From JBCDBL01 sp039183635 (GTDB lineage Bacteria > Pseudomonadota > Alphaproteobacteria > Caulobacterales > Parvularculaceae), in assembly GCA_039183635.1 (NCBI GenBank), contig JBCDBL010000023.1:1-36837 (forward strand): a stretch of 36,837 nt of DNA, given 5' to 3'. Each line of letters starts with the position of its first letter. The stretch's first letter is position 1. This document shows positions 7,240 to 14,327 of this stretch, in pieces. The notes under the pieces were generated by a model. The model was not told the origin of the DNA and searched no databases. It saw nothing but the letters and a program-made list of their open reading frames with translations. The position numbers and the translations under genes are program-made.

Positions 7240-8731
7240 CGGGTTTCAGTTTGAAGTTCTCCAAAATGCCTTCGTAATGTTTTTTCTCGCCGTCGACGCG
7301 TTCGGTCCAGCCGAGCAGGTCGTCCGTGGCGCAGCCGGCGACGTCTTCCATGGTTTTGACGCCGTCCTCGGCGAGGGCGACGACCATCTCAAGGGTCAAA
7401 CCCTCAAGTTCGACGACATCGTCCTCAACACCCATTTCCCGACGCTTGGCGTCAAGCTCCTGGTTGCGGCGGTCGAGATATTCCTGGGCCCGGGTCTGCA
7501 GCTCCTGGGCGGTCTCCTCGTCAAAGCCTTCGATGGCGGCGATCTCGTCAAGCGCCACATAGGCGATCTCTTCAATGCGCGCGAAGCCTTCGGACACCAA
7601 AAGTCCGGCGATCAGATCGTCGACGTCCAGGGCGCCCATAAACAGCTCGGAGCGTTGCTTGAACTCCTCCTGGCGGCGTTCGGATTCTTCCTCCTCCGTC
7701 AGAATGTCGATGTCCCAGCCGGACAGTTGCGAGGCGAGGCGGACATTTTGACCGCGCCGCCCGATGGCCAGCGACAATTGCTCGTCCGGCACCACAACCT
7801 CAATGCGCTCTGAATCTTCATCCAGCACGACCTTGGCGACCTCTGCCGGGGCCAAAGCGTTGACGACGAAGGTCGCTGCGTCCGGGGACCACGGAATAAT
7901 GTCGATCTTTTCGCCCTGCAGCTCGTTCACAACGGCCTGAACCCGGCTGCCGCGCATGCCGACGCAGGCGCCCACGGGGTCGATGGAGTTGTCGTTCGAC
8001 AACACCGCGATTTTCGCCCGGCTGCCGGGATCGCGTGCGACGGATTTAATCTCGATCACGCCGTCATAGACTTCCGGCACTTCCTGCTCGAACAGTTTCG
8101 CCATGAATTGCGGATGGGCGCGGGAGAGGAAAATCTGCGGGCCCCGCGGTTCCCGGCGCACGTCCATGATGTAGGCGCGGATTCGGTCGCCGTTGCGGAA
8201 CATCTCCCGCGGCAAAAGTTCGTCCCGGCGCACCACGGCTTCGGCCCGGCCGAGATCGATAATGGCGTTGCCGTATTCGACGCGCTTCACAAGGCCGTTC
8301 ACAATCTCGCCGATACGGTCTTTGTACTCCTCGTAGTGACGTTCGCGTTCGGCCTCACGCACCTTTTGGGTGATGACCTGTTTCGCCGCCTGGGCCGCGA
8401 CCCGGCCGAACTCGATCGGCGGCAGGGGCTCTGAGATAAAATCGCCAAGGCCCGCTTCCGGGTTTTTCCGGCGCGCCTCTTCAATCTCGATTTCAGCGGC
8501 GTCGTTTTCGATTGTCTCGACAACCTCCATAAGGCGCATCAGGCGCAGCTCGCCGGTTTTCGGGTCGATCTCGGCGCGAATATTGGTTTCATGGCCGTAG
8601 CGGGAGCGTGCGGCGCGCTGAATCGCGTCCTCCATCGCGGCGATGACCACGTCCTTTTCAATGGATTTTTCCCGGGCGACCGCATCTGCGATCTGTAAAA
8701 GCTCCAGCCGGTTGGCGCTGACAGCGCTCAT
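7103..8731 (-). CDS. nusA: Transcription termination/antitermination protein NusA
   Basis: NusA binds RNA polymerase and modulates pausing, termination and antitermination. The 542-residue protein has the N-terminal polymerase-binding domain (RLELLQIADAVAREKSI onward), an S1 domain around residues 135-200 (VNGLVKRVEYGNAIIDLG), KH domains around 230-345 (GACVGMRGSRVQAVVNELQG; LAIGRRGQNVRLASQLSGWDI), and C-terminal helical repeats followed by an acidic tail (DEGEEGEDGAEAE). Its ATG overlaps the rimP stop as ATGA, implying coupled translation. The order rimP-nusA-ylxR-infB is standard. Confidence 0.99.
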   Translation of the reverse strand: MSAVSANRLELLQIADAVAREKSIEKDVVIAAMEDAIQRAARSRYGHETNIRAEIDPKTGELRLMRLMEVVETIENDAAEIEIEEARRKNPEAGLGDFISEPLPPIEFGRVAAQAAKQVITQKVREAERERHYEEYKDRIGEIVNGLVKRVEYGNAIIDLGRAEAVVRRDELLPREMFRNGDRIRAYIMDVRREPRGPQIFLSRAHPQFMAKLFEQEVPEVYDGVIEIKSVARDPGSRAKIAVLSNDNSIDPVGACVGMRGSRVQAVVNELQGEKIDIIPWSPDAATFVVNALAPAEVAKVVLDEDSERIEVVVPDEQLSLAIGRRGQNVRLASQLSGWDIDILTEEEESERRQEEFKQRSELFMGALDVDDLIAGLLVSEGFARIEEIAYVALDEIAAIEGFDEETAQELQTRAQEYLDRRNQELDAKRREMGVEDDVVELEGLTLEMVVALAEDGVKTMEDVAGCATDDLLGWTERVDGEKKHYEGILENFKLKPDEAEALIMRARLAAGWITEEDLAADEGEEGEDGAEAEPAGEDATI

Positions 8732-9270
8732 TGTGACGTCTCCTTAGATTGTTCCATGGCGGCGTCGCCAGGTGGCGTCGCGCGATCTTTCATACTCTGT
8801 TTCATCAATTCATCCGTCATCATTAACTTCGCCGACGCCACCCAGCCGATGGGAATCAGCGCTGTCTCCTCTTCGCCCTCAAGATCGATGAGGACATTGT
8901 CGTCTTCAAATCCCGCCAAAACGCCCTTGAAGCGCTTGCGCCCCTCGATCATGCGATCCAGCTCAAGCTTGGCCGCATGACCGGCCCAGCGTTCGAAGTC
9001 CCGCGGCCGCACAAGGGGTCTGTCGACCCCGGGAGAGGACACCTCCAGCGTGTAGGCGTCGCGGATCGGGTCATCGACCTCGAAAACCGCTGACAGCGCC
9101 CGGGACAAGGCCGCGCAATCGTCAATGGAAAACGCGCCGTCCGGCCGCTCGGCCATCACTTGAACCGTCTTGCGCTTTGCGCCCGACACGCGGATCCGGA
9201 CCAGGTCAAACCCAAGATCCGCCGCCACGGGGCCGGCCAAGTCGGCGATGCGTCGCTCCAATGTCTCCAT
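8728..9270 (-). CDS. rimP: Ribosome maturation factor RimP
   Basis: RimP assists 30S subunit assembly. From the chosen start (METLERRIADLAGPVAADLG) it has 180 residues. It shows the family pattern VRIRVSGAKRKTVQVMAERPDG, then the DCAALSRALSAVFEVDDPIRDAYTLEVSSPGVDRPL segment, and an SH3-like C domain (FKGVLAGFEDDNVLIDLEGE). The frame extends upstream to an ATG at 9324. The start at 9270 was preferred because AAAGG lies 6 bases ahead of it and the extra residues do not resemble the family. It heads the operon that runs to pnp. Confidence 0.96.
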   Translation of the reverse strand: METLERRIADLAGPVAADLGFDLVRIRVSGAKRKTVQVMAERPDGAFSIDDCAALSRALSAVFEVDDPIRDAYTLEVSSPGVDRPLVRPRDFERWAGHAAKLELDRMIEGRKRFKGVLAGFEDDNVLIDLEGEEETALIPIGWVASAKLMMTDELMKQSMKDRATPPGDAAMEQSKETSQ

Positions 9271-9647
9271 CAGCGCCTTTAATAAACAAAAAAGCGGCCG
9301 TCCGGGGGACGCCGCCTCGATCATATCGAATGCGAATTTTTTTCAGATATAGCAAGTCAAAACGGCTTTGTCAGCCCCTAAGCGCGGAGATCTTTAACAG
9401 GCGCGGCCGCGCTTTTAGATCGCGGCGCCGCGCGCGCCATATCACAAAAGGATCACAGGCGGCGACGGGACGATTAAATTGTCTGTTTGCAACGGCGTTT
9501 CAGCGTCTTCGCCGCCGCCTGCAAGAGCGGCGCGCCGGCCCTCACGGTTTCGTGAGTGCGTGACCTTCAAACTGTTAATCCAAACCTACGGCTTGCGCGT
9601 AGTAAAAGGCGCAAGTGATGCAAAATCCTCTGGGAAAGGACGAAATC
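9271..9647. promoter_or_regulatory. Divergent promoter region between rimP and the barrel-protein gene
   Basis: This 377-base gap must contain the promoter of the rimP operon (leftward) and that of the outer-membrane protein gene (rightward). Two perfect inverted repeats are visible on the right side: CTCACG-GTTT-CGTGAG (9541-9556) and CTTGCGC-N10-GCGCAAG (9592-9615). The second lies in the expected leader of the barrel gene. I could not assign convincing -35/-10 hexamers, and I see no gene here. Confidence 0.5.
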
Positions 9648-10439
9648 ATGTCTCGTTATATCGCAACTTCCGTTGCGGCCATTTCTGCTGTGTGTTTGTC
9701 AGCACCCGGTATTGCCGCCGCTCAAGACTTTTACGTCTCCGGCTCCGTCGGCGCGGGCTTTTTGACCGATTCAGGCAACTCCGGATCTTTGTCTTCCGAT
9801 TTTACGACCGGCGCCGGAACGACCATACCGGCCGGCACGGCTTTGCCGGCGGGTACGGGCGTCGGCTGGGACACCGAGTTCGACGCAGGCTTCGCCATCT
9901 CCGCGGCCGTCGGTCAGCGTCTTATCGACAATGTGCGCGGCGAACTTGAAATCGCCTACCAGAGCAATGATGTCGATACGCATACGGATGTCGCGGTGGG
10001 CGGCGGCGCGATCGGGACGGAAGATGCCGCGGTCTTGATCTCCGGCCAGAACGCCAATCTCGGCGTCTCCGTGGGCGATCTCGTCGCCGATGGCCAGGGC
10101 TCCGTTGAGACCATCTATCTGATGGCCAACATTTATTATGATTTTGAAGTTCCTGGCGCGCCGTTGAAGCCCTATGTGGGCGGCGGTCTTGGCGTCGGCT
10201 TTGTTGACGTGGACTACAGTCCCTCCAACACGCCGATCGTCGATGATGATGCTTCGGTTTTCGCCTACCAGGTGATGGCTGGCGCCGCATTTGAATTGAC
10301 GCCGCTCGCCGAGCTTTACGGCGGTTACCGGTATCGCGGCACGACCGATGTGGAGACTGACGTATCTTTGTTCCCTGCAACGCTGGATATTGAGAACCAA
10401 AGCCATATTGTTGAAGCTGGCGTGCGCTTCTTCTTTTAG
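9648..10439 (+). CDS. Outer-membrane beta-barrel protein (OmpA-like/Omp25 type)
   Basis: This is a predicted outer-membrane protein of 263 residues. It has a signal peptide (MSRYIATSVAAISAVCLSAP, cleavage probably before QDFYVSG), Gly- and aromatic-rich alternating strands (YVSGSVGAGF, IYLMANIYYDFE, KPYVGGGLGVGFVDVDY, LYGGYRYRG), and a C-terminal Phe (VEAGVRFFF), the signal for barrel insertion. The start at 9648 has GGAAAGGA about 7 bases upstream; a GTG further up at 9615 lacks a ribosome binding site. It is most like the small 8-strand porin-like family of surface antigens, but the exact role (structural, adhesion or channel) cannot be read from the sequence. It stands alone, convergent with trmB. 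Confidence 0.88.
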   Translation: MSRYIATSVAAISAVCLSAPGIAAAQDFYVSGSVGAGFLTDSGNSGSLSSDFTTGAGTTIPAGTALPAGTGVGWDTEFDAGFAISAAVGQRLIDNVRGELEIAYQSNDVDTHTDVAVGGGAIGTEDAAVLISGQNANLGVSVGDLVADGQGSVETIYLMANIYYDFEVPGAPLKPYVGGGLGVGFVDVDYSPSNTPIVDDDASVFAYQVMAGAAFELTPLAELYGGYRYRGTTDVETDVSLFPATLDIENQSHIVEAGVRFFF

Positions 10440-10451
10440 AATGCGTATATT

Positions 10452-10478
10452 CGGGGGCGGGCGACAGGCCCGTCCCCG
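10452..10478. terminator. Convergent terminator hairpin between the barrel gene and trmB
   Basis: CGGGGGCGGGC and GCCCGTCCCCG form an 11-bp stem with one G-T wobble and a 5-base GACAG loop. The hairpin lies 13 bases after the barrel gene stop and 18 bases past the trmB stop on the other strand. There is no real T run on either side, so it may act as a stabilising 3' hairpin as much as a terminator. Confidence 0.6.
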
Positions 10479-10495
10479 CTTAAAGCATTTTCTGT

Positions 10496-11182
10496 TCAAG
10501 TAAGATCGGTGCGTGTAAAGCGTAGATATGCGCTGACCCTTCCGGCGACGTCGGCTTTCGCTTCATAACGCGTTCTCGGCCAATCCGACGGGCGCTTTCG
10601 CCAGTCGGGCGCGGCCTCGGCGGTCCAAAAAAACTCGGGCCGGCTGCAGATGTGCATTAAGGTCCAACGCTGATAATCGGCGATATCGGATGCGACCCGC
10701 AGCTCTCCGCCAGGTTTTAACACGCGTGCGGCTTCATCGAGGAACCATGGGTTTATAATGCGGCGTTTGTGATGTCGCTTTTTGGGCCAGGGGTCGGGGT
10801 AAAGGACAAAAAGACGGGTGATGCAGCCAGATGGCAGGCGCATCAAAAAAGGCCGCACATCTCCATGTAGTATACGGATATTATTGAGGTTGCGCTCCTC
10901 AATTTCGATGAGCAGTTTCGCAACGCCGTTGATAAACGGCTCCGCCCCGATAATTCCAACATTCGGATTTTGCGCAGCCTGCTCGGCCAAATGCTCGCCG
11001 CCGCCAAATCCCACCTCCAGCCAAATTTCCTGCGCATTGTCGAACAACGCCGCCGGCTCTAAATCGGCTTGCTGAACGCGAACAGCGATTTGCGGCAACA
11101 GGGTTTCCATCAACCTTTGTTGGCGTGGTTTCAACGGTCGGTCTTGTCGCCTGCCGAACAATCTAAAATGGGCTTCAGTCAT
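10496..11182 (-). CDS. trmB: tRNA (guanine-N7-)-methyltransferase
   Basis: TrmB methylates G46 in the variable loop of tRNA, using SAM. The protein of about 228 residues has the family start (FRLFGRRQDRPLKPRQQRLME), the SAM-binding motif LEVGFGGGEHLAEQA, and the signature YPDPWPKKRHHKRRI that holds catalytic and tRNA-contact residues. The frame extends to a GTG at 11215 without a Shine-Dalgarno. The ATG at 11182 fits the usual length better, though its own ribosome site is weak, and the GTG at 11185 is also possible. In many alphaproteobacteria trmB lies between metK and rimP; here two plus-strand genes have been inserted on either side of it. Confidence 0.95.
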   Translation of the reverse strand: MTEAHFRLFGRRQDRPLKPRQQRLMETLLPQIAVRVQQADLEPAALFDNAQEIWLEVGFGGGEHLAEQAAQNPNVGIIGAEPFINGVAKLLIEIEERNLNNIRILHGDVRPFLMRLPSGCITRLFVLYPDPWPKKRHHKRRIINPWFLDEAARVLKPGGELRVASDIADYQRWTLMHICSRPEFFWTAEAAPDWRKRPSDWPRTRYEAKADVAGRVSAYLRFTRTDLT

Positions 11183-11423
11183 CACTTCATTGGGGAATGT
11201 TAAGAGCGTTCTCACCGCTATAAGTATAATTACTCGGCATGCGCCCCAAAGGCTTTAGGGCCTGCGGGCGTTGACCGCCACCGTTGTAAGGCCAGCTTTA
11301 CAGATCGGAAAGCTTTTTCAGGAGAATTGATTTATCCATTTGATTTTAAAGGAATATTGTCCTTGGCGCATATTCTGCATTTACAGGTCCCAGAGAGTTT
11401 GAATTATATGAGAGTGTTCATAA

Positions 11424-12116
11424 ATGAGACCAAGAGTTCTATTGGCGAGTTTGCTGGGCGTTGGGGCGTTTGTTGCAACAGATGTCAACGCCGCGCCAGT
11501 CACGTTCAATTTTAACGGCGGGTGCTTGACGCAATGCTGGCTGAACGGTCCTGACGGAAACTCCCGTACGTTCAACGCCGGGGGCATAAGCGTTTCGGCG
11601 ACAGCCTGGTCGTTTTCAAACAATGGCGGCGCGACATCGTCAACGAACGATGAGTTTCTGGGCCATTTTGGCGGAGGGCTTGGCGTGACGAGCAGCTCCG
11701 ACGGAAACGGTTCGGGCAACAAGCACACCGTCGACAATAAGGGGCGCGACGATTATATCCGTTTCATCTTCTCTGAAAGCGTGAGCGTGACGTCCATTGT
11801 CTTAACGCGTTTTGGGGATACGGATATTTCGTACCTTGTCGGTCCGAACCAAAGCAAACCAAACTGGACAAACAGGAATGGGCCGAACTCCGGCGGCATC
11901 GTAACGCGTAATTTCAATGGTTTGGCGTCATCGACGCAATTCCGCCTTGGCGCTAAGTTTTCCAATGGCAACGACAGATTCAAAGTTCGTTCGATTACGG
12001 TCGACTATACGCCAAAGCAGGTTTCCGAACCCGCAGGTCTCGCGCTGTTGGCGCTTGGCCTTGTCGGTCTTGGCGCTGCGGCGCGCCGTCCGCAATTTGC
12101 TAAAACAAGGACGTAG
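11424..12116 (+). CDS. PEP-CTERM-type secreted protein
   Basis: This 230-residue protein has an N-terminal signal peptide (MRPRVLLASLLGVGAFVATD, cleavage near VNA-APV). Its C terminus is a sorting tag: VSEP at residues 200-203, a hydrophobic helix (AGLALLALGLVGLGAAA), then Arg-Arg at 221-222. That is the PEP-CTERM layout recognised by exosortases, here with Ser in place of the first Pro. The middle is rich in Gly, Asn and Ser with beta-strand character (DDYIRFIFSESVSVTSIVLTRFGD), like many exported matrix-associated proteins. No exosortase gene is in the window. The start has GAGAG about 8 bases upstream. Its function is unknown. Confidence 0.85.
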   Translation: MRPRVLLASLLGVGAFVATDVNAAPVTFNFNGGCLTQCWLNGPDGNSRTFNAGGISVSATAWSFSNNGGATSSTNDEFLGHFGGGLGVTSSSDGNGSGNKHTVDNKGRDDYIRFIFSESVSVTSIVLTRFGDTDISYLVGPNQSKPNWTNRNGPNSGGIVTRNFNGLASSTQFRLGAKFSNGNDRFKVRSITVDYTPKQVSEPAGLALLALGLVGLGAAARRPQFAKTRT

Positions 12117-12303
12117 AGTGCGTTGCGCGTGACGTAGACCACACGAAGGCCGTCTTACGCGCTAAAGCGCCTCTTCTTCAATCGGAATCAGGCAGACGCT
12201 TTAAGTCTTTGTTTTTTCGCATTTCCGGACGGCCAACCGTACACACTTGGCCTGGAAATGCTTTAGATGTGACGTATTCTGCACAGAACAGTTTCCGAAA
12301 CGA

Positions 12304-12330
12304 AAAAGGCGGCGCTTTGCGCCGCCTTTT
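12304..12330 (-). terminator. metK terminator
   Basis: AAAAGGCGGCGC and GCGCCGCCTTTT form a perfect 12-bp stem around a 3-base loop, with extra A/T pairs at the base. Read on the minus strand it ends in five Ts. It begins 25 bases after the metK stop codon, a textbook Rho-independent terminator. Confidence 0.9.
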
Positions 12331-12355
12331 GTGTCTTGAATCGTTGCGGCGGCGC

Positions 12356-13528
12356 TTAAGCGCCGACGGCTGTTTTTAACGCGTCGGCCAGGTCCGTTTT
12401 CTCCCACGAGAAGCCGCCGTCTGCATCCGGCGCCCGGCCGAAATGCCCATAGGCTGCGGTGCGGGCGTAAATCGGCTTGTTCAGGGCCAAATGCTCGCGA
12501 ATGCCGCGGGGGCTCAAATTCATGACATCCGTCAATGCGGTTTGCAGTTTCGCCGGGTCTACACGACCTGTGTCGAACAAATCAACGTAAACGGACAAAG
12601 GTTTCGATACGCCAATGGCGTATGACAATTGAATAAGGCAGCGTTCGGCCAGCTCCGCCGCAACGACGTTTTTGGCGAGGTAGCGCGCCGCATAGGCCGC
12701 TGAGCGGTCCACCTTCGTCGGGTCCTTGCCGGAGAACGCGCCGCCGCCATGGGGCGCAGCGCCGCCATAGGTGTCGACGATGATTTTGCGCCCCGTCAGG
12801 CCGGCGTCGCCGTCAGGCCCGCCGATGACAAACTTGCCAGTGGGGTTTACGTAAAAATCCTCTTCCGGGCACATCCAGCCGTCAGGCAGAACGTTCAAGA
12901 CGTAGGGACGCACAAGGTCGCGCACGTCGTCCTGGCTCAAACTTTCGGCATGCTGGGTTGAGACCACGACGGAGGTCGCCTTCACCGGCTTGCCGTCTTC
13001 GTATTGCAGCGTCACCTGGCTTTTGGCGTCCGGCGCGAGGCCGTCGACCGCGCCGGAATGGCGGGCGTCTGCGAGGGCCTTGACGATCTGGTGAGCATAC
13101 TGAATGGGCGCCGGCATAAGCTCCGGCGTCTCATTGGTGGCGTAGCCGAACATGATGCCCTGGTCGCCGGCGCCTTCGTCCTTGTTGCCCGCGGCGTCGA
13201 CGCCCTGGGCGATTTCCGGCGATTGCGCATGGATATGACAGGCGACGTCGGCGGTTTGCCAGTGAAAGCCGTCCTGCTCGTAACCGATATCCTTTACGGC
13301 GTCTCGCGCCGCAGCGATCAGACGGTCATGGGTGATGGAGGCCGGGCCCCGCACCTCGCCGGCGAGGACGATTCTATTTGTGGTCGTCAGCGTTTCCGCC
13401 GCCACGCGGGCCTCAGGATCTTCAGCCAGATAAACATCGACGACAGCATCGGAGATTCGGTCGGACACCTTGTCGGGGTGGCCTTCGGAGACGCTTTCGC
13501 TCGTAAACAGGTAATTTCGACGGGTCAA
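12356..13528 (-). CDS. metK: S-adenosylmethionine synthetase
   Basis: MetK makes SAM from methionine and ATP. The protein has the family landmarks: FTSESVSEGHPDKVSDRISD at the N terminus, GAGDQGIMFGYA (methionine and ATP site), and the GGGAFSGKDPTKVDRSAAYAARY P-loop-like motif. The length, 390 residues, is normal. I placed the start at a TTG (13528) giving MTRRNYLFTSE, because GGAGAGAG lies 6 bases upstream; the ATG at 13540 would put that Shine-Dalgarno inside the coding sequence and has none of its own. The leader contains a palindrome and competing hairpins that may regulate it. The xre gene lies directly upstream. Confidence 0.96.
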   Translation of the reverse strand: MTRRNYLFTSESVSEGHPDKVSDRISDAVVDVYLAEDPEARVAAETLTTTNRIVLAGEVRGPASITHDRLIAAARDAVKDIGYEQDGFHWQTADVACHIHAQSPEIAQGVDAAGNKDEGAGDQGIMFGYATNETPELMPAPIQYAHQIVKALADARHSGAVDGLAPDAKSQVTLQYEDGKPVKATSVVVSTQHAESLSQDDVRDLVRPYVLNVLPDGWMCPEEDFYVNPTGKFVIGGPDGDAGLTGRKIIVDTYGGAAPHGGGAFSGKDPTKVDRSAAYAARYLAKNVVAAELAERCLIQLSYAIGVSKPLSVYVDLFDTGRVDPAKLQTALTDVMNLSPRGIREHLALNKPIYARTAAYGHFGRAPDADGGFSWEKTDLADALKTAVGA

Positions 13529-13537
13529 TTCTCTCTC

Positions 13538-13559
13538 CATATAAAGACATGTTTATATG
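13538..13559. promoter_or_regulatory. 22-base palindrome at the metK translation start
   Basis: CATATAAA-N6-TTTATATG, with perfect 8-base arms and an ACATGT core, lies directly ahead of the GGAGAGAG ribosome site of metK. Symmetry and position suggest a binding site for a dimeric repressor, the adjacent XRE protein being an obvious candidate. It could also be a weak RNA hairpin. No footprint evidence exists here. Confidence 0.45.
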
Positions 13560-13584
13560 TTTGAGAGAGTACATATCGGACGCG

Positions 13585-13636
13585 GCGGCTCCTTGCAAAT
13601 GATTTGCGAGCCTTAAGGCGATAATGGAGGAGCCGC
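13585..13636 (-). promoter_or_regulatory. metK leader with two competing hairpins
   Basis: Between the xre stop and metK, GGAGCCGC and GCGGCTCC (13629-13636 and 13585-13592) can form an outer 8-bp stem. A nested one pairs GGCTC with GAGCC around the perfect palindrome GCAAAT-G-ATTTGC (13595-13607). Both use bases 13587-13591, so they exclude each other. This is the layout of a switch or attenuator, but I could not match it to a known SAM riboswitch class from memory. It may instead be the xre terminator. Confidence 0.4.
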
Positions 13637-13643
13637 GTTGGCC

Positions 13644-14069
13644 CTATTGGGCCGGTATGGCGGCGACTTCTTCTTCGGCAAGGGAGCGGATTAACTCAAA
13701 AATACGCTTGCGCACCTTGGGATCGGTGATTTGAGAGTAATGGCGGCAAAGCTGCACGCCTTCCGATGAATTTATGAAGTCCATAAAAGCCGGGTCCGCC
13801 TCGCCGCCTTCGGCGAAACCGGAAAGCCCCGTTTCCTCTCCGGGCATGTCGTCGAAGAAAAAACTGACAGGCACCGTCAAAATCTTGGAGATTTGGAACA
13901 AACGGCTCGCGCCAATGCGATTGACGCCTTTTTCGTATTTCTGAATCTGCTGGAATGTCAGGCCGAGAGCTTCACCGAGCTTATCCTGGCTTAATCCCAC
14001 CAACATCCGTCGTAATCGCACCCGCGAACCGACATGTATGTCAATCGGGTTGGGGGACTTCTTAACCAT
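13644..14069 (-). CDS. XRE-family transcriptional regulator (PraR-like)
   Basis: This 141-residue protein is a DNA-binding regulator with a Cro/C1-type helix-turn-helix at residues 14-70 (VGSRVRLRRMLVGLSQDKLGEALGLTFQQIQKYEKGVNRI). The C-terminal part (DPKVRKRIFELIRSLAEEE) is a helical tail. This length and the location between lnt and metK match the family that includes rhizobial PraR, a repressor of adhesion and quorum-sensing genes. The targets here are unknown; the palindrome ahead of metK is a possible one. It has its own upstream gap with an AGG ribosome site, so it is probably transcribed apart from lnt. Confidence 0.9.
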   Translation of the reverse strand: MVKKSPNPIDIHVGSRVRLRRMLVGLSQDKLGEALGLTFQQIQKYEKGVNRIGASRLFQISKILTVPVSFFFDDMPGEETGLSGFAEGGEADPAFMDFINSSEGVQLCRHYSQITDPKVRKRIFELIRSLAEEEVAAIPAQ

Positions 14070-14327
14070 GGTACGCGCCTCATACGCTTTATTTTATCAC
14101 CGGCTTTTTCGATCCTTAATACTGGGACCTGTTATTATGGCCGATTTTGCTTTGACGGATACGGGAGATGCAACTTGCAGCATCCAACAAAAGCGAATTA
14201 TTAATTGTAAATACGAGTTTAAGTAGCGGTATATTGGCCTTACCGAGTATGGTCAAGCCTCAGCTCACGTAAAAGTTGGCGCAATACTATTAATGGGTTA
14301 GTATAGTTATAAAATACAACTTATGGT
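14070..14327. promoter_or_regulatory. AT-rich lnt-xre intergenic region
   Basis: This stretch is richer in A and T than its surroundings (for example ATTATTAATTGTAAATACG near 14199-14217) and should hold the xre promoter, read leftward. No terminator for lnt is obvious, so some readthrough is possible. I see no gene here. Confidence 0.4.

Noticed and set aside
12201..12407. Small minus-strand frame over the metK terminator
   Set aside because: It reads through the terminator hairpin and into the metK end, with no ribosome site.
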